The notes under the pieces were generated by a model, which made no database searches, was not told where the DNA came from, and saw nothing but the letters and a program-made list of their open reading frames with translations. The position numbers were made by a program, and so were the translations under genes. Positions 24,901 to 35,505 of a DNA stretch of 64,000 nt are shown here, in pieces. Origin of the DNA: Branchiostoma belcheri (taxonomy: Eukaryota; Chordata; Leptocardii; Amphioxiformes; Branchiostomatidae); assembly GCF_001625305.1 (NCBI RefSeq), contig NW_017803943.1, forward strand, positions 2,277,481 through 2,341,480. Direction: 5' to 3'. Numbering within the stretch: position 1 is the stretch's first letter; every line of letters starts with the position of its first letter.

Positions 24901-25372
24901 TGGAGTCATTCATGGGCATCAGAGACATGGAACTGGGTAAGGAAGGAGTTGGGCTCAGTATTTTGTGTGTCAAAGAAAAACAGCAAAACTACCTCTTCCT
25001 TGCATCCCTACAGCCAAAACAATGGTTGACATATGCAAGACAAATTTAAAGAAACATTGAAGCATCTATTATCTATACATATATATGATATAACTTTGCC
25101 AGTTGTAAGTTTGGATATCTCAGTATTTTGTGTGTAAGAAAAGCTATCCAAGATGAAGATAAAATTATCTTAAGGCGGCTTCCTAGTTATGTGAACTAAC
25201 TGCTCCTTGTGTCCCTACAGCCGAGACAATGGTCGACATCTGCAAGACAAAAAACAACCCGGACGAGTTTGCACAGGCGCTAGACGACAGGCTGGGGGAG
25301 TTTGCGTTTCCTGACGAGTTCATCTTTGACGTGTGGGGAGCGATCTCAGATGCCAAGATGGGCAGGATTTGA
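15983..25372 (+). CDS. GIPC: PDZ adaptor protein GIPC
   Basis: Nine exons: 15983-16024, 17551-17694, 18593-18691, 22705-22821, 23064-23216, 24009-24105, 24534-24652, 24855-24936, 25221-25372; 1005 bases, 334 residues, about the same length as human GIPC1 (333). Order: short basic N-terminus ([14 protein letters not shown]), a linker, the GH1 domain ([40 protein letters not shown]), a single PDZ domain (about residues 138-220, ligand loop [19 protein letters not shown], then [12 protein letters not shown]), a linker with [14 protein letters not shown], and the C-terminal GH2 domain ([22 protein letters not shown] ... [13 protein letters not shown]). GIPC links receptors with C-terminal PDZ ligands to myosin VI during endocytic trafficking; GH2 is the myosin-binding part. 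Vertebrates have three paralogues; one copy here fits a pre-duplication chordate. Introns 1 and 3 are the long ones. Confidence 0.96.
16604..16841. mobile_element. piggyBac-type MITE
   Basis: 238-bp element flanked on both sides by TTAA (16600-16603 and 16842-16845) with perfect 14-bp inverted ends CCCTTGTCCTGCTG. TTAA target duplication and CCC-starting ends are the hallmark of piggyBac elements. No coding capacity. It lies in GIPC intron 1. Confidence 0.85.
18740..19110. repeat. Dispersed repeat with internal tandem part, GIPC intron 3
   Basis: Second copy of the family at 10865-11150. Here the core GTGCAGGTAAAATTG.AGCTG occurs twice (about 18769 and 18847), so the element contains an internal duplication of about 77 bases, followed by the ATTGACTGTTA and AAATTCTGAGTGG tail. 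Confidence 0.6.
20850..21155. mobile_element. Short inverted-repeat element with AGGGTCTGCATG ends
   Basis: 306-bp segment bounded by AGGGTCTGCATG and its reverse complement. An element of nearly identical length (305 bp) with the same 12-base ends lies at 63577-63881. No clear target duplication and no coding capacity; interiors of the two copies are not alike by eye. It lies in GIPC intron 3. Confidence 0.55.
22499..22552. repeat. (CA)n microsatellite
   Basis: Interrupted CA tract (ACACACACACATACATACACAC and so on) in GIPC intron 3, shortly before exon 4. The small open frames overlapping it on both strands are produced by the repeat. Confidence 0.9.
23521..23760. mobile_element. Foldback element in GIPC intron 5
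   Basis: Inverted arms: TTATTCAACAACCAGTGGG at the left and, inverted, CCACTGCATTGTTGAATCAA at the right; the left arm also has GATTGTCTGTCACC. A related piece in the other orientation is at about 4330-4410 (GGTGACAGACAATCACC ... AACCCACTGGTTGTTTGATA) and another at 23880-23930. Non-coding. Confidence 0.5.
24135..24300 (+). mobile_element. Truncated tRNA-derived SINE
   Basis: Head GGCTGGGTGGCTAAGC..., a box-B-like TTGGTTCAGTTCCTGG, then TTGTGTCCTTGGGAAAGACACTG and CTTTCCTCACTCTACCCAAGTG. Same family as 2922-3310 but more diverged. It lies in GIPC intron 6. Confidence 0.55.
25007..25050 (+). pseudogene. Decayed copy of the start of GIPC exon 9
   Basis: The stretch TCCCTACAGCC.A.ACAATGG...GACAT.TGCAAGACAAA occurs here and again at the true exon 9 acceptor (25211-25256). 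This copy has the same acceptor, changes Glu to Lys early ([12 protein letters not shown]) and reaches a stop at once (TAA at 25048). No donor follows. Confidence 0.7.
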
Positions 25373-28300
25373 CGACAAGGTCGTTGTCAAGGTCACGACA
25401 AGGTCAAGGTCACAACCCTCCAACAGGGGACCAAGAACACCTCTGCCTTGGTCGTTAATTGCAGGACACAGGAATGTACAATGATTAGTCATTTTTGTAG
25501 CAAGTATGAGAAGTGAATATAATTGTGTTTTGTGATCATAGTGTATTAAGTGAGAGATGCGTGAATTAGTTTCATCAGGTTGGTAAGTCACTGAATGAAG
25601 AGTCTCTTTTACACAACCAAGAGGTTTATTCAGCTGACGCTGACCGAAACGTCGATTGAAAGAAAAATCTTGGTTGTGTCAAAGAGTCTCTTTGTCAAAA
25701 AGAAGATGGTTTCTTCATAATGGTAATTCATCAAAAACTTCCTATTCTTGGATGAAATTCATCCCAAAAAAAATCCACGCTTACCTATATCATGCACAAG
25801 TCCAGGGAGGTTGAAACTCATCAAAATTAGCCAGAATCAAAGTTTTATCGAAAAAGAGCTATTTTCTCTACTTCATGTGATTTATCAAATTGAATAAAAA
25901 CAACAGATAATGAACATAAGTTCATATTAAGATCCAAACCTTCAAAGTATAATTTACAAGAATATACCAATTTTCTAAAGTTTGCATGCAACAATAAAGA
26001 TGCTTTGTAATCACTGGTGAAATCTACAAAATTGAAGAGAAACATTTTTATATAAAACACTGAATAATTACGGAACACCTATCAAATTGTTGACTGACCA
26101 AATGCATTAGACTCTATGATTTTATTTATCATACAAATAAATGAAGCTCTAATATATGAATTGATACATTGAAAATGAGATGATTTTAATAAATATTAAC
26201 TTTTATCTCAAAGATAAATTACAGCAAATTAAAGTGGGACCTGGATGTACAAAGTTTTTAACTTGTGGAATCTTTGACAATCAAAGTTACTGAATCGATT
26301 GTGCCTTAATATACCACAGCCTTATGAAAATTAACCTTGATATATCTGTACATGTCGCTATCTATAAAATGTTGTGTGATGATAGTGTTTTCAATTAGCA
26401 ATCTTGAATGATATCATTAGAAGCATGAATGATGCCAAGTGTAGCACCTCAACAGAACGTACTGCACCTGCACAAAAACCCGTAATGTATTGTGCAAAGC
26501 AATTTGGCAGAATGTCTCTTTGAAGGCCTTTATTTGATGACATCCTGTCTATAGTTTTCCAAATTTTATGTGGGAAAAGATATCATTTGCAATGGGCAAA
26601 ATCTTGATGCAACGTTGACCAAACATCCGTCAAAAATTGTGAAAAATCCAGGTTTCGTGCAGGCGCAGTACGTTCCGCTGAATTGCTGCCAAGTGTGAAA
26701 AAAGGGGCAGGTATCCCTGGCAGCTGAGGAGGGGGGTAAATTTGAGATGACAGAAAGAGTGAATTAATCTAATTGTGGTTTTACTCCTTGCTATGTCATT
26801 ACATGAAAGCTACCTTATCACTGATGTCAATTTTGACTAAGGATAAATACCTTTGTTGCCTTATTTTATAACTAAATACATTTTGATTGAGTCAGACACT
26901 ACTTCAACTCAGTAAACTATGTCTAGCAACCAGCTACTGCCTTCAAATGTCATTTTCTTCTGTTAAAAGATTTTAGAGAGTACTACAAAATATGAAATGT
27001 CACAGACTGTCATAAGATGTGCCTTTTAAAGAAATCGTTCCCTTTTTTGGCTTTGAATTATTATTATCCTTAGCATGTGCCTTGAGACATGTTGGCCACA
27101 AAAAAGCAGTCATTTTCAGTACAGTCTAGCAATAACGAATGTTATTCAATTGTTCAGACTTTTAAGACCTAATTGTGAAAGATTTTGTTGCAGGATAATA
27201 TTCTGTTATGATGTTTATGGAAAATATCTCACTTGAAAGGGCCAATTGTCAAGCTTACCTAGATACCCAATTTCTTAACCTTTCTTCTGCCAAGACTACC
27301 ATTTAGCACCAGGTTTTCGCTGGTCAAGAAGTCTGCCTGCTTAAAAAAGGGTTAACACAATAAGCCACCATGAACAAATATCAACTTAAACCTTCTGTCC
27401 ACTCTATACTCTTAACTGTAATTTCAACACCTAGTATTTTATATGTTATATGGTACAAGAGAGGATCTTTTGTTGAGTCTATGATTTTTGGTTGGTACCA
27501 AGGAGTGATATGTAGTATTTGTAACATAAAAACTATGTTGTAATTATTATTGATATGATCATCATAATCATTATTTAATGTTTAAATGTTGTGTGAATGT
27601 GTAGCCTTCTAATTTTTGGTATGTGAGTCAATCTGATTTGCAATAATTGCAAACTAATGGAGAGAAGAATACCCAGGAAATTGTTTTTGCAATAATAACT
27701 ATATATTAGACATATTGTTGGACTGTGTTGTAGTTGGTAGAAACTGTGTAAGTGATACACACTGGACTGGAAAGACTGGCCAACTCAAGTGTTTTACCAC
27801 AATAAATTTTCCCAAGACAATGGGCAAATGGCACTTTTTGTGTGGATTTATTTTTGCAGTAAATTTTGCCACGAGTCATTATTACTAGCAGAGAAGTATA
27901 CCAGAAATACTACATACATGTATTTGGAAGTTTTGTGAAGTCAATTTCCCTTGGAGAAGATTGCATGGAACACTGGAATGTCTCAGTAATATTTCTGTGG
28001 CTCATAATCACATCTTAATTATTTACTGCCAAACAAGGCATTAGGGACAAACTGCAAAAGGCAGCATAACAATCTTTAAAAACATCAAGATGATGTCTGA
28101 ATTCTCATTGAACATTTTCAAATATATTATTTCTTCACAATTATTAATTACGTAAACAAATTATAACACTGACTGTATGCTTATAGTGCAAATGCACTCA
28201 TCACTGCAAAGAACTACTGAATATTTAATATGTATCATACAACATGCGTTGCATATCTGCCCCAATATGTGCTAAGGATTAAAACTGGCTTCACAAGACA

Positions 28301-28772
28301 GACTATGGGCCAGAATATGAATTTTTTATACATATTGAAGCTAACTGAAGCATATTGATCTAAAAACTTTGCATGTATTTAGTGTAAAGGGGTGTCATTG
28401 TGCCTTTACTCTTTAGTGTGAAGGAGGGTTTAAGGTAGTGATTGTTGAGAAGCAAACATATTAAGCTGAAAATGGATTGATGACTATGCCAGCAAGACTG
28501 GTAAGCTAAACCCTCCCCCCATACTATATTGTATGTATGATGTTCTTTTCTGTTAATCTCCAAGCAGATGTTGGTGGGGAAGATTGTAATCTTTCATTGC
28601 CTGGGTTCCATCCTCCGTACTTTATGCTCACTCCCTAATGTCACTGGCTACCAGCAACATTGGGGAGTGGGCGGAAACTATGGAGGATGCCACCCAAGTT
28701 AGATCTTTCTATAATATGCCCCGTTTTCTGTCGAGTGTTGTGCTACTCCCAACCAACCCTAGCCGGCCACTT
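25373..28772. other. 3' UTR of GIPC and spacer before the epoxide hydrolase genes
   Basis: AT-rich, no supported exon on either strand. It includes a small foldback repeat at 25597-25692 (arms GAGTCTCTTTTACACAACCAAG and its inverted partner around GACCGAAACGTCG). A plausible distal poly(A) signal for GIPC is AATAAA at 27801-27806. The remaining open frames are short and unlike any protein I know. Confidence 0.5.
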
Positions 28773-30968
28773 TTACCCCTTCAGCCAGTCCCTCATGTGG
28801 CCGTTGACCACCTCTGGCTGGTCCTGCTGTACCCAGTGGCTGGCTCCCGGCACCAGCTTCAGCGTGAAGTCTGGTACAAACCGGTCCGTCCCCTCCGTCA
28901 GGCCCACCTCCAAGGCCCCGTCCTGGTCCCCCCAGATCAGCAGGGTGGGGCACTGAACCTTCGTGCCCTTGTAGCTGCGAGGCTGCTTCACGAGAGCACG
29001 GTAGTAGTTGATAGCTAAGTGATGATAGAAGAAATATCCATGGGATATAAGTACATGGTCATGCATGACTTCAAGAAAACAGGGTATGTACATGTAGTAG
29101 TTGATGCCTAAGTGATACTAAGAAGAGACATACACATGGCATACACTTGCTCGTTCACTCACTCGCTCGTTCACTCACTCACTCATTCACTCACTCACTC
29201 ACTCACTCACTCACTCACTCACTCACTCAATCACTCACACACTCACTCACTCACTCACTGATAAGTTCAGATATTTAACCCTATTTCACATCAACAGCCA
29301 AAAAAATGGTAGAAAGGTGATGTTTACAGATAGGAAAAAAGAAAAAAAGATCTAAGGCATCTGCGCTACCTGCTGAAATGTTGGCCCCAGGTCTGGCAAA
29401 GGTGTACTTGAAAGCCTCCACATCTTCATCAGTTATGGCATCACGGCGTCTGCAGCCCATGTTCTTACTTCTGAAGACACCACGGATCATCTGAAGAATA
29501 CAGAAACTATTTGTATGAACACCTAATTTCCAAGCAGATATAGGAACTTAAAGTGAAGCAAAGTTGCTGTGTTTCCTGTACAATGCAAGTTAAGGCAGCT
29601 GTTACCAAACCTATTTGAGCTTCCAAGTCTCTTTCGTCCTCTCCACAAATAACAGAGAGAACGAAAGAAACTCGGCAGCTAAAACAGGTTTGGTAACCAG
29701 GCTAGCTGTCTGCATACTAACTATTATAATACCTAAGCATTTCATACTCATTAAAAGGAGTTTGACTATGTAAACTCTACAGTAACACAGTACTCTATTG
29801 CAAAAGCAAACAGCTGCCTGTCCCCTCAACGTACCTCAAAGTCAAAGGCTTTAATCAGCATCTCTGGAAGCCATGGCAGCTGGTACAGGAAAATGTACCA
29901 GGATTTGCGGAACTGGGAGAAGTGGGTGGCTATGTACTTGTAAAAGACGCCAGGGTGGGGGATGTTCATCACAATCAGCTTGTCCACAAGATCTGGGTGG
30001 TCTATAGCAAACTGCCATGCTATGAAGCCACCCCAGTCATGTGCCACCAGGGTGCAGGAACTGTAGCCTAGAGCTTCTATCAGCTCTCGCACATCATTGG
30101 TCAAGTGAGATAGACTGAAGTTGGGCCAGCCCCAGTAGCCGGAGGGTTGTGGGGACTCGGTCTCACCGTAACCGCGTAGGTCTGGGGCAACAACTCGGTA
30201 GGAGTTCCTGAAAGTACAGAAGTCAATCTATTCAATTCAATTGGCCTTCAGCGATCGCGCGAGAAATCTCAAGCATCTGGCACTTATAAATTATGGTTAC
30301 CACCCTACTAGCATGGGAGAGATTTTGAAAGTCTGAAGATCAGTGTAGCACCAGGCTGCCTTTAATTCAACCGCTTTCTGCCAGGGGGTGCAACTACACA
30401 CAGAAAAGTCAGGCTGCTTTTTCCAGAAACCACCAACCCTGGCCAAGGTGAACTGGACCAAGTTTTCCACTAACCCCAAAGAACTTATCAGTTAGCACGA
30501 AGGCCAAAAGGTCCGGACTTTTTTTATGGCTGGTGGCCCTTGAACCACACTGTTACATTATTTTTAGGCAAGTTTGACTACACCAAACCAACATCGGACC
30601 GGACCACGTTTTCCATAAACCCGGTAATTACAGTGCCTGTACCGTCACCTGAACTCCTTGAGTTGGTGGCGCCAGGAGTACCAGCACTCCGGGAAGCCGT
30701 GCAGACACAGCATGAGCGGCTTCTGCGGCTCCCCCGCCGCCACATAGTGGAACCTCAGCCCGCTGGTCTTCAGCCGAACGTAGCCGTGAGTTCCCAGGTC
30801 AGGATCGTCCAGGCACTTGGGCCGGTCGGGGCGGGACTTGTAGCCGAAGAACGCCCGAGGCCCGCGCCTGGCGACTCTCAGCAACGTGAATAACAGCATC
30901 ATGCAACCGTAGAAACTTGCGATGGCCCAAGTCGCAACAACCCGGACGATATTTGTGAAGAACCCCAT
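28773..30968 (-). CDS. EPHX4-like epoxide hydrolase, copy A
   Basis: Four exons on the minus strand: 30968-30649, 30207-29835, 29490-29370, 29014-28773; 1056 bases, 351 residues. The N-terminus carries one membrane anchor (residues about 8-31), then an alpha/beta-hydrolase fold: oxyanion motif H90-G-F-P, nucleophile D164 in HDWGG, probable acid D303 in GDQDG, and base H331 in [10 protein letters not shown]. The cap region has [11 protein letters not shown] and [14 protein letters not shown]. Length and layout match EPHX4 (362 residues in human) and close EPHX3-type enzymes: microsomal enzymes expected to open epoxides to diols through an aspartyl ester. Exon 4 and the last two thirds of exon 1 are almost identical to copy B, the rest is not. 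Confidence 0.93.
29153..29268. repeat. (CACT)n microsatellite
   Basis: Long CACT/TCAC tetranucleotide tract in intron 3 of epoxide hydrolase copy A. Just before it, at 29095-29115, is a short second copy of the exon 4 start (GTAGTAGTTGATGCCTAAGTGAT on the plus strand), so this intron end has been locally duplicated. Confidence 0.9.
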
Positions 30969-32192
30969 ATTTCCTTGCAGAAATCAACGCTCACTTCAAG
31001 TTGTAAAGCTTATAGCGTTGTAGACTATGCCAATGCCAGGGCCATGGAGGGGGTTTACGATTGAAACAAATCAATATCCGGTCAACAAAAATATAAATCG
31101 AAGACAAACTCCAGATGTAAGTGCTATAATACATAGGCTGAATGTGTAATTGACTTATGTCGGCTCTTAACGCGTTTTAAAGTTTATGTCCTTACAGGAA
31201 GTCTTAACCTGCTTTCAAATGGAACAGTCCTACGCCCTCAAGAGCATTGACCTCCCTTAAGAGGTGGCCCAAACTTTCATATGACCTCGAATGGACCAGG
31301 CCAACGTCCTCAAGGTCGTTGGCTAGTCAAAATTAGGTCATCTTTTTTGTTGCAAACATACCTTATGACTAGGTATTACAGTAAGCAATGCCAGTTCAAG
31401 ATCATTTCAGGAATGAAGTATTTTTATTGCCTGGTATTGCTTTGCTTAATACATTGCTCTCTTGCTTTACAATACACAATCAGAGCAAGTATGTTCTATT
31501 TGATCATCGGTGTTATACAAGGCTAGTTAGAGCAGCAATAGAAGCATGATCTTTAGTACAAATACTTATTTCAAAAATATAATTTAATATTTACTTCAAT
31601 ATCTTCAGATACAGATTTATTCATGTCAATTGATCAAAAGATTTTGATCACCATTCCAAATTTAGTTGATAAGTGTTCATTCATATGAGAAAACTACACG
31701 ATTTTGTCTTAAATCAAGATAAATCTGTAGACAACCATTTGAGAAGATGGGAATTCTCACTGCAAACAAATGGACTGCAACGACATTCTATCACTTAGGA
31801 ATAACCGGATTGGCACGCTGTCACTTTGATCCAAGAATGACGCTGCACACAGCCACGGTTCCTAGAGTGCTACCATCATCTCTTGAGAAGGAAGGATGCC
31901 TACTACACTGTCACTTTCATCCAAGAAAGAGGAATGGGCTAGGTATATGTCTGAGCAACAGATAATGACGGAATGCACAACAATGATGTTATATGCCATG
32001 GAGACGCCTACTATACTGCTGTAAATGCAGAAACTTTCACAGTGTCTCTTTTACGGTAGGAGGGGAAATAATGATTTTGAAGTTCGCACTGGAAACAGTT
32101 CACATTCACTGTGTTCTGATCTCGAGATGTTAGTTCACTGCCAAAATAAAACAACCGCAAAAGTTTCCGCATTCACTTCATCCATCCCCTCC
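30969..32192. other. Spacer between the two epoxide hydrolase genes
   Basis: About 1.2 kb between the start of copy A and the stop of copy B. It should hold the promoter of copy A and the 3' UTR of copy B. I find no other exon; the open frames at 31281-31526 and 31747-31965 have no recognisable motif and no splice context. Confidence 0.5.
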
Positions 32193-34368
32193 TCATTCCT
32201 TCAGCCACTCCCTCATGTGCCCGTTGACCACCTGCGGCTGGTCCTGCTGTACCCAGTGGCTGGCTCCCGGCACCAGCTTCAGCGTGAAGTCTGGTACAAA
32301 CCGGTCCGTCCCCTCCGTCAGGCCCACCTCCAAGGCCCCGTCCTGGTCCCCCCAGATCAGCAAGGTGGGACACTGAACCTTCGTGCCCTTGTAGCTGCGA
32401 GGTGGGAAGGTCTTGAAGGCGGCACGGTAGTAGTTGATGCCTAGGTGATAGAAGAAACATACATATATTACAGGACATTATAACCTGGTCGTGCATCACT
32501 TCATAAAAGAAGGGTAGTAGCTGATATCTATTAGTGCGGTAGTAGTTGATGGCTAAAAGGATAGAAGGAAAGTTTAAGCTAAAATCAATATCCCACACCA
32601 CAGGCTATTTCTAGCATTGCATGTACTATGCTATAGGTATATACTTGTAATCTTTCTCAATAAAATGATTGTTTGATGTAAGTCCAAAAGCTAAAAAGAA
32701 GAAAGAGTCATGTCAATACCTCCAGTTATGCTGGTCCCAGGTCTGGTGAAAGTGTACTTCAAGGCTTCCAAGTCTTCATCTGTTATGGCACCACTGCGTC
32801 GGCAGCCCATCTCTTTACCTTGGAAGGCATCAGTGATCAGCTAGACAAAGAAAAAAAAACACATATGGTTACCGGGTATAAAAAGAATCTAGGAAACAAC
32901 TGATCTCAACAACAACATCTTTTAAATTTCTGTCATGTTCATTTAAAAAAAAATGAATTATCTTCAAGACTTCAATCTCATAAACTGTTGCATCTTGTCA
33001 CATTTTGTCTTGACCTCTTTCCTCATGACCTAGATAAACTGTTTAAACCTTATTATGGTACCTGAAAATGCAGATCATTTGAAAGTTTCTAACTCCTGAG
33101 AATGCAACACAAATGTGTCCAATCTTTCAGTTAAGCATGCAAGTAGCCAGGGAGGGTTCCTGCATTTCAAGAGCATTTTCTTCTTTCCCCCTTACCTCAA
33201 AGTCTTTCAGTTAAGCATGCAAGTAGCCAGGGAGGGTTCCTGCATTTCAAGAGCATTTTCTTCTTTCCCCCTTACCTCAAAGTCGAAGGATCTACAGAGT
33301 ATCTCTGGCAGCCATGGCAGCTGGAAGAAGAACATGTACCAGGACTTGCGGAACTGCGAGAAGTGGGTGCTGAGGTACTTCTGAAACATGGCAGGGTGGG
33401 GGATGTTCATCACGATCAGCTTGTCCACAAGATCAGGGTTGTTGATGGTGAAGTCCCAGGCAACAGCGCCACCCCAGTCATGTGCCACCAGGGTGCAGGA
33501 GCTGTAGCCTAGAGCTTCTATCAGCTCTCGCACGTCATTGGTCAGGTGGGCCATGCTGAAGTTGGGCCAGCCGTGGTAGCCAGAGGGTTGTGGGGACTCG
33601 GTCTCACCGTAACCACGTAGGTCTGGAGCGACAACTCGGTAGGAGTTCCTGAAGGTACATGAGTCATACAAAAATCTCAACAACTGGTGCTTTCCTTCTG
33701 GGTCAATGATATATACTGTAGTACAGCATCCTACAGTTGTAAGTAAGACTTAATTACATGTAATTCACAACTATTCAAAATACTAGTCTTCGAGTATGTT
33801 GCAATAGAAAATTGTAATTTCTGGCTGATAGCTGAGTTTATTATACACCATCTGCTTAGAGATTTGTAAAAGGTCAGCAATCACTTGTATGCATCATGCA
33901 CTGAAACTCAACCACCTAGTGGCAAATTATATCGGGCAAGTTTGACTACACCAAAACAAACCCGCAATGGACCGGACCGTTTTTCCCTATACCCGGTAAT
34001 CACACCAGCTTGTACTTGGACACGAAGCCAAGCCAAGAAGAAGACCGTTACCTGAACTCCTTGAGTTGGTGGCGCCAGGAGTACCAGCACTCCGGGAAGC
34101 CGTGCAGACACAGCATGAGCGGCTTCTGCGGCTCCCCCGCCGCCACATAGTGGAACCTCAGCCCGCTGGTCTTCAGCCGAACGTAGCCGTGAGTTCCCAG
34201 GTCAGGATCGTCCAGGCACTTGGGCCGGTCGGGGCGAGACTTGTAGCCGAAGAACGCCCGAGGACCGCGCCGGATGGCACTGAGCGTCATCGTCACCAAC
34301 ATTACGGAGCCGTAGAAGCTTGCGATGCTCCATACCATCGCAGTTTGGATTATACGATTCAGAGACAT
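32193..34368 (-). CDS. EPHX4-like epoxide hydrolase, copy B
   Basis: Four exons: 34368-34052, 33648-33276, 32840-32720, 32440-32193; 1059 bases, 352 residues. Same architecture and intron phases as copy A, with the same catalytic set (HGFPE, HDWGG, GDQDG, ASHW). Differences lie in the first 35 residues ([20 protein letters not shown]), in exon 2 (for example [17 protein letters not shown] against [17 protein letters not shown]) and in exon 3 ([17 protein letters not shown]). Both copies should encode active membrane-anchored epoxide hydrolases. The end of exon 2 is caught in an 80-bp tandem duplication. Confidence 0.93.
33123..33282. repeat. 80-bp tandem duplication spanning the exon 2 donor of copy B
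   Basis: 33123-33202 and 33203-33282 are a direct repeat with period 80 and no difference that I see. Each copy contains CCCCCTTACCTCAAAG, which on the minus strand is the end of exon 2 plus its donor. The gene-proximal copy is the one continuous with the exon. Confidence 0.9.
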
Positions 34369-35505
34369 CTTCTTCGAGAGCTACCAAACTCCAAAGAACT
34401 CCACACTGGAAATTTTATGACCCCAAGATGGCGGAGCCCTACTGACCCTAAAGGTCAATGACCGGGGCTGTTACGTCATCTCAAAGTAGATGTTAGGAGG
34501 GAAGATGGTGATGTTTTCCGACAGCCCAATTTTTCTGACGCGGGAAGGTCTTGATGATATATCTGTCACTTTTTAGACCTTAAATACATTCACCTAGGAG
34601 CCATTTAAGTCTGGTAGTTTCAAAGCAACTTATGAAATAAAAAAAGACACTTTGTACTTTCATTAGTCTATATTGAAAGATCATTGTGATGAAGATATTG
34701 TACAGACATGTCTATGGATATAACACTGGTAGTTGAAAGGTATTTACATTGAGAACTGTATGAGAACAAATATTAAAACTGATATGTTACATGTGTGTAT
34801 ATTATAGGTATGTGGCACATAGTGCCCAGTACATTGGATAAGAGTTTCTTTCTTCCTAGCTCACTATCCAGCTACATACTAAAGAAAACCTAGAAGTTAC
34901 AAACTTTTCAATATTCATTTATAAACGCACTCTTATCACTAAGTATGGTTTGGGAAGTTTATGACTCATTTGTGCAGTATATTTTGCATTAAGTATTTTT
35001 GCACTGAACAATTCATAGACCGTGGCACTGGGGCTTGTTTCCACATTAAAAGCACAATACAATATGTAGCAACTGGCATATGACATTGCACCATAGGCAA
35101 GAGTTTGTATTATATATGTACTAGTTGTAGACATTCTACAACACTAATTAAGGACAGTATACATGCATAAAGCTCTGATAATATTGCCACAATGTTTCTC
35201 TGCTCCTGCCAAAATACATGTAAAAAGGTAAAGGTAGTTCCATAGCCCTTTTGAGGCTGTAGAGGCAGAGGGCTATTGAATAGCAGATGGGTGCTGCCGT
35301 ATGCAACATGTAGTGTGGGAAGCATTTTAACTTATTGCAAAAAAAACTTATCATGCACTATTTTGTGCACCATATATATCTACATATAAGATACTTGTTC
35401 ACAACCTTTCCACACTGCTTTCAACATGACACTATTGATATAAAAACTGCTATTAAGACCAGGTTGTTTTCTTGTCTCTTCCATGCGATATCATCCTTTT
35501 TGGTT
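34369..35505. other. Spacer upstream of epoxide hydrolase copy B
   Basis: Holds the promoter of copy B and the 3' UTR of the SANT-like gene. A short SINE-like piece is at 35228-35300 (AGTTCCATAGCCCTTTTGAGG). No other gene seen. Confidence 0.45.

Noticed and set aside
24846-25049. Read-through of GIPC exon 8 as an alternative C-terminus
   Set aside because: The exon has a good donor and the next true exon restores the conserved GH2 domain; the read-through crosses intron and the decayed exon 9 copy.
28638-29018. 126-residue plus-strand open frame
   Set aside because: It is the antisense of epoxide hydrolase copy A exon 4. The twin frame at 32025-32444 is the antisense of copy B exon 4 and looks conserved only because the exons are homogenised.
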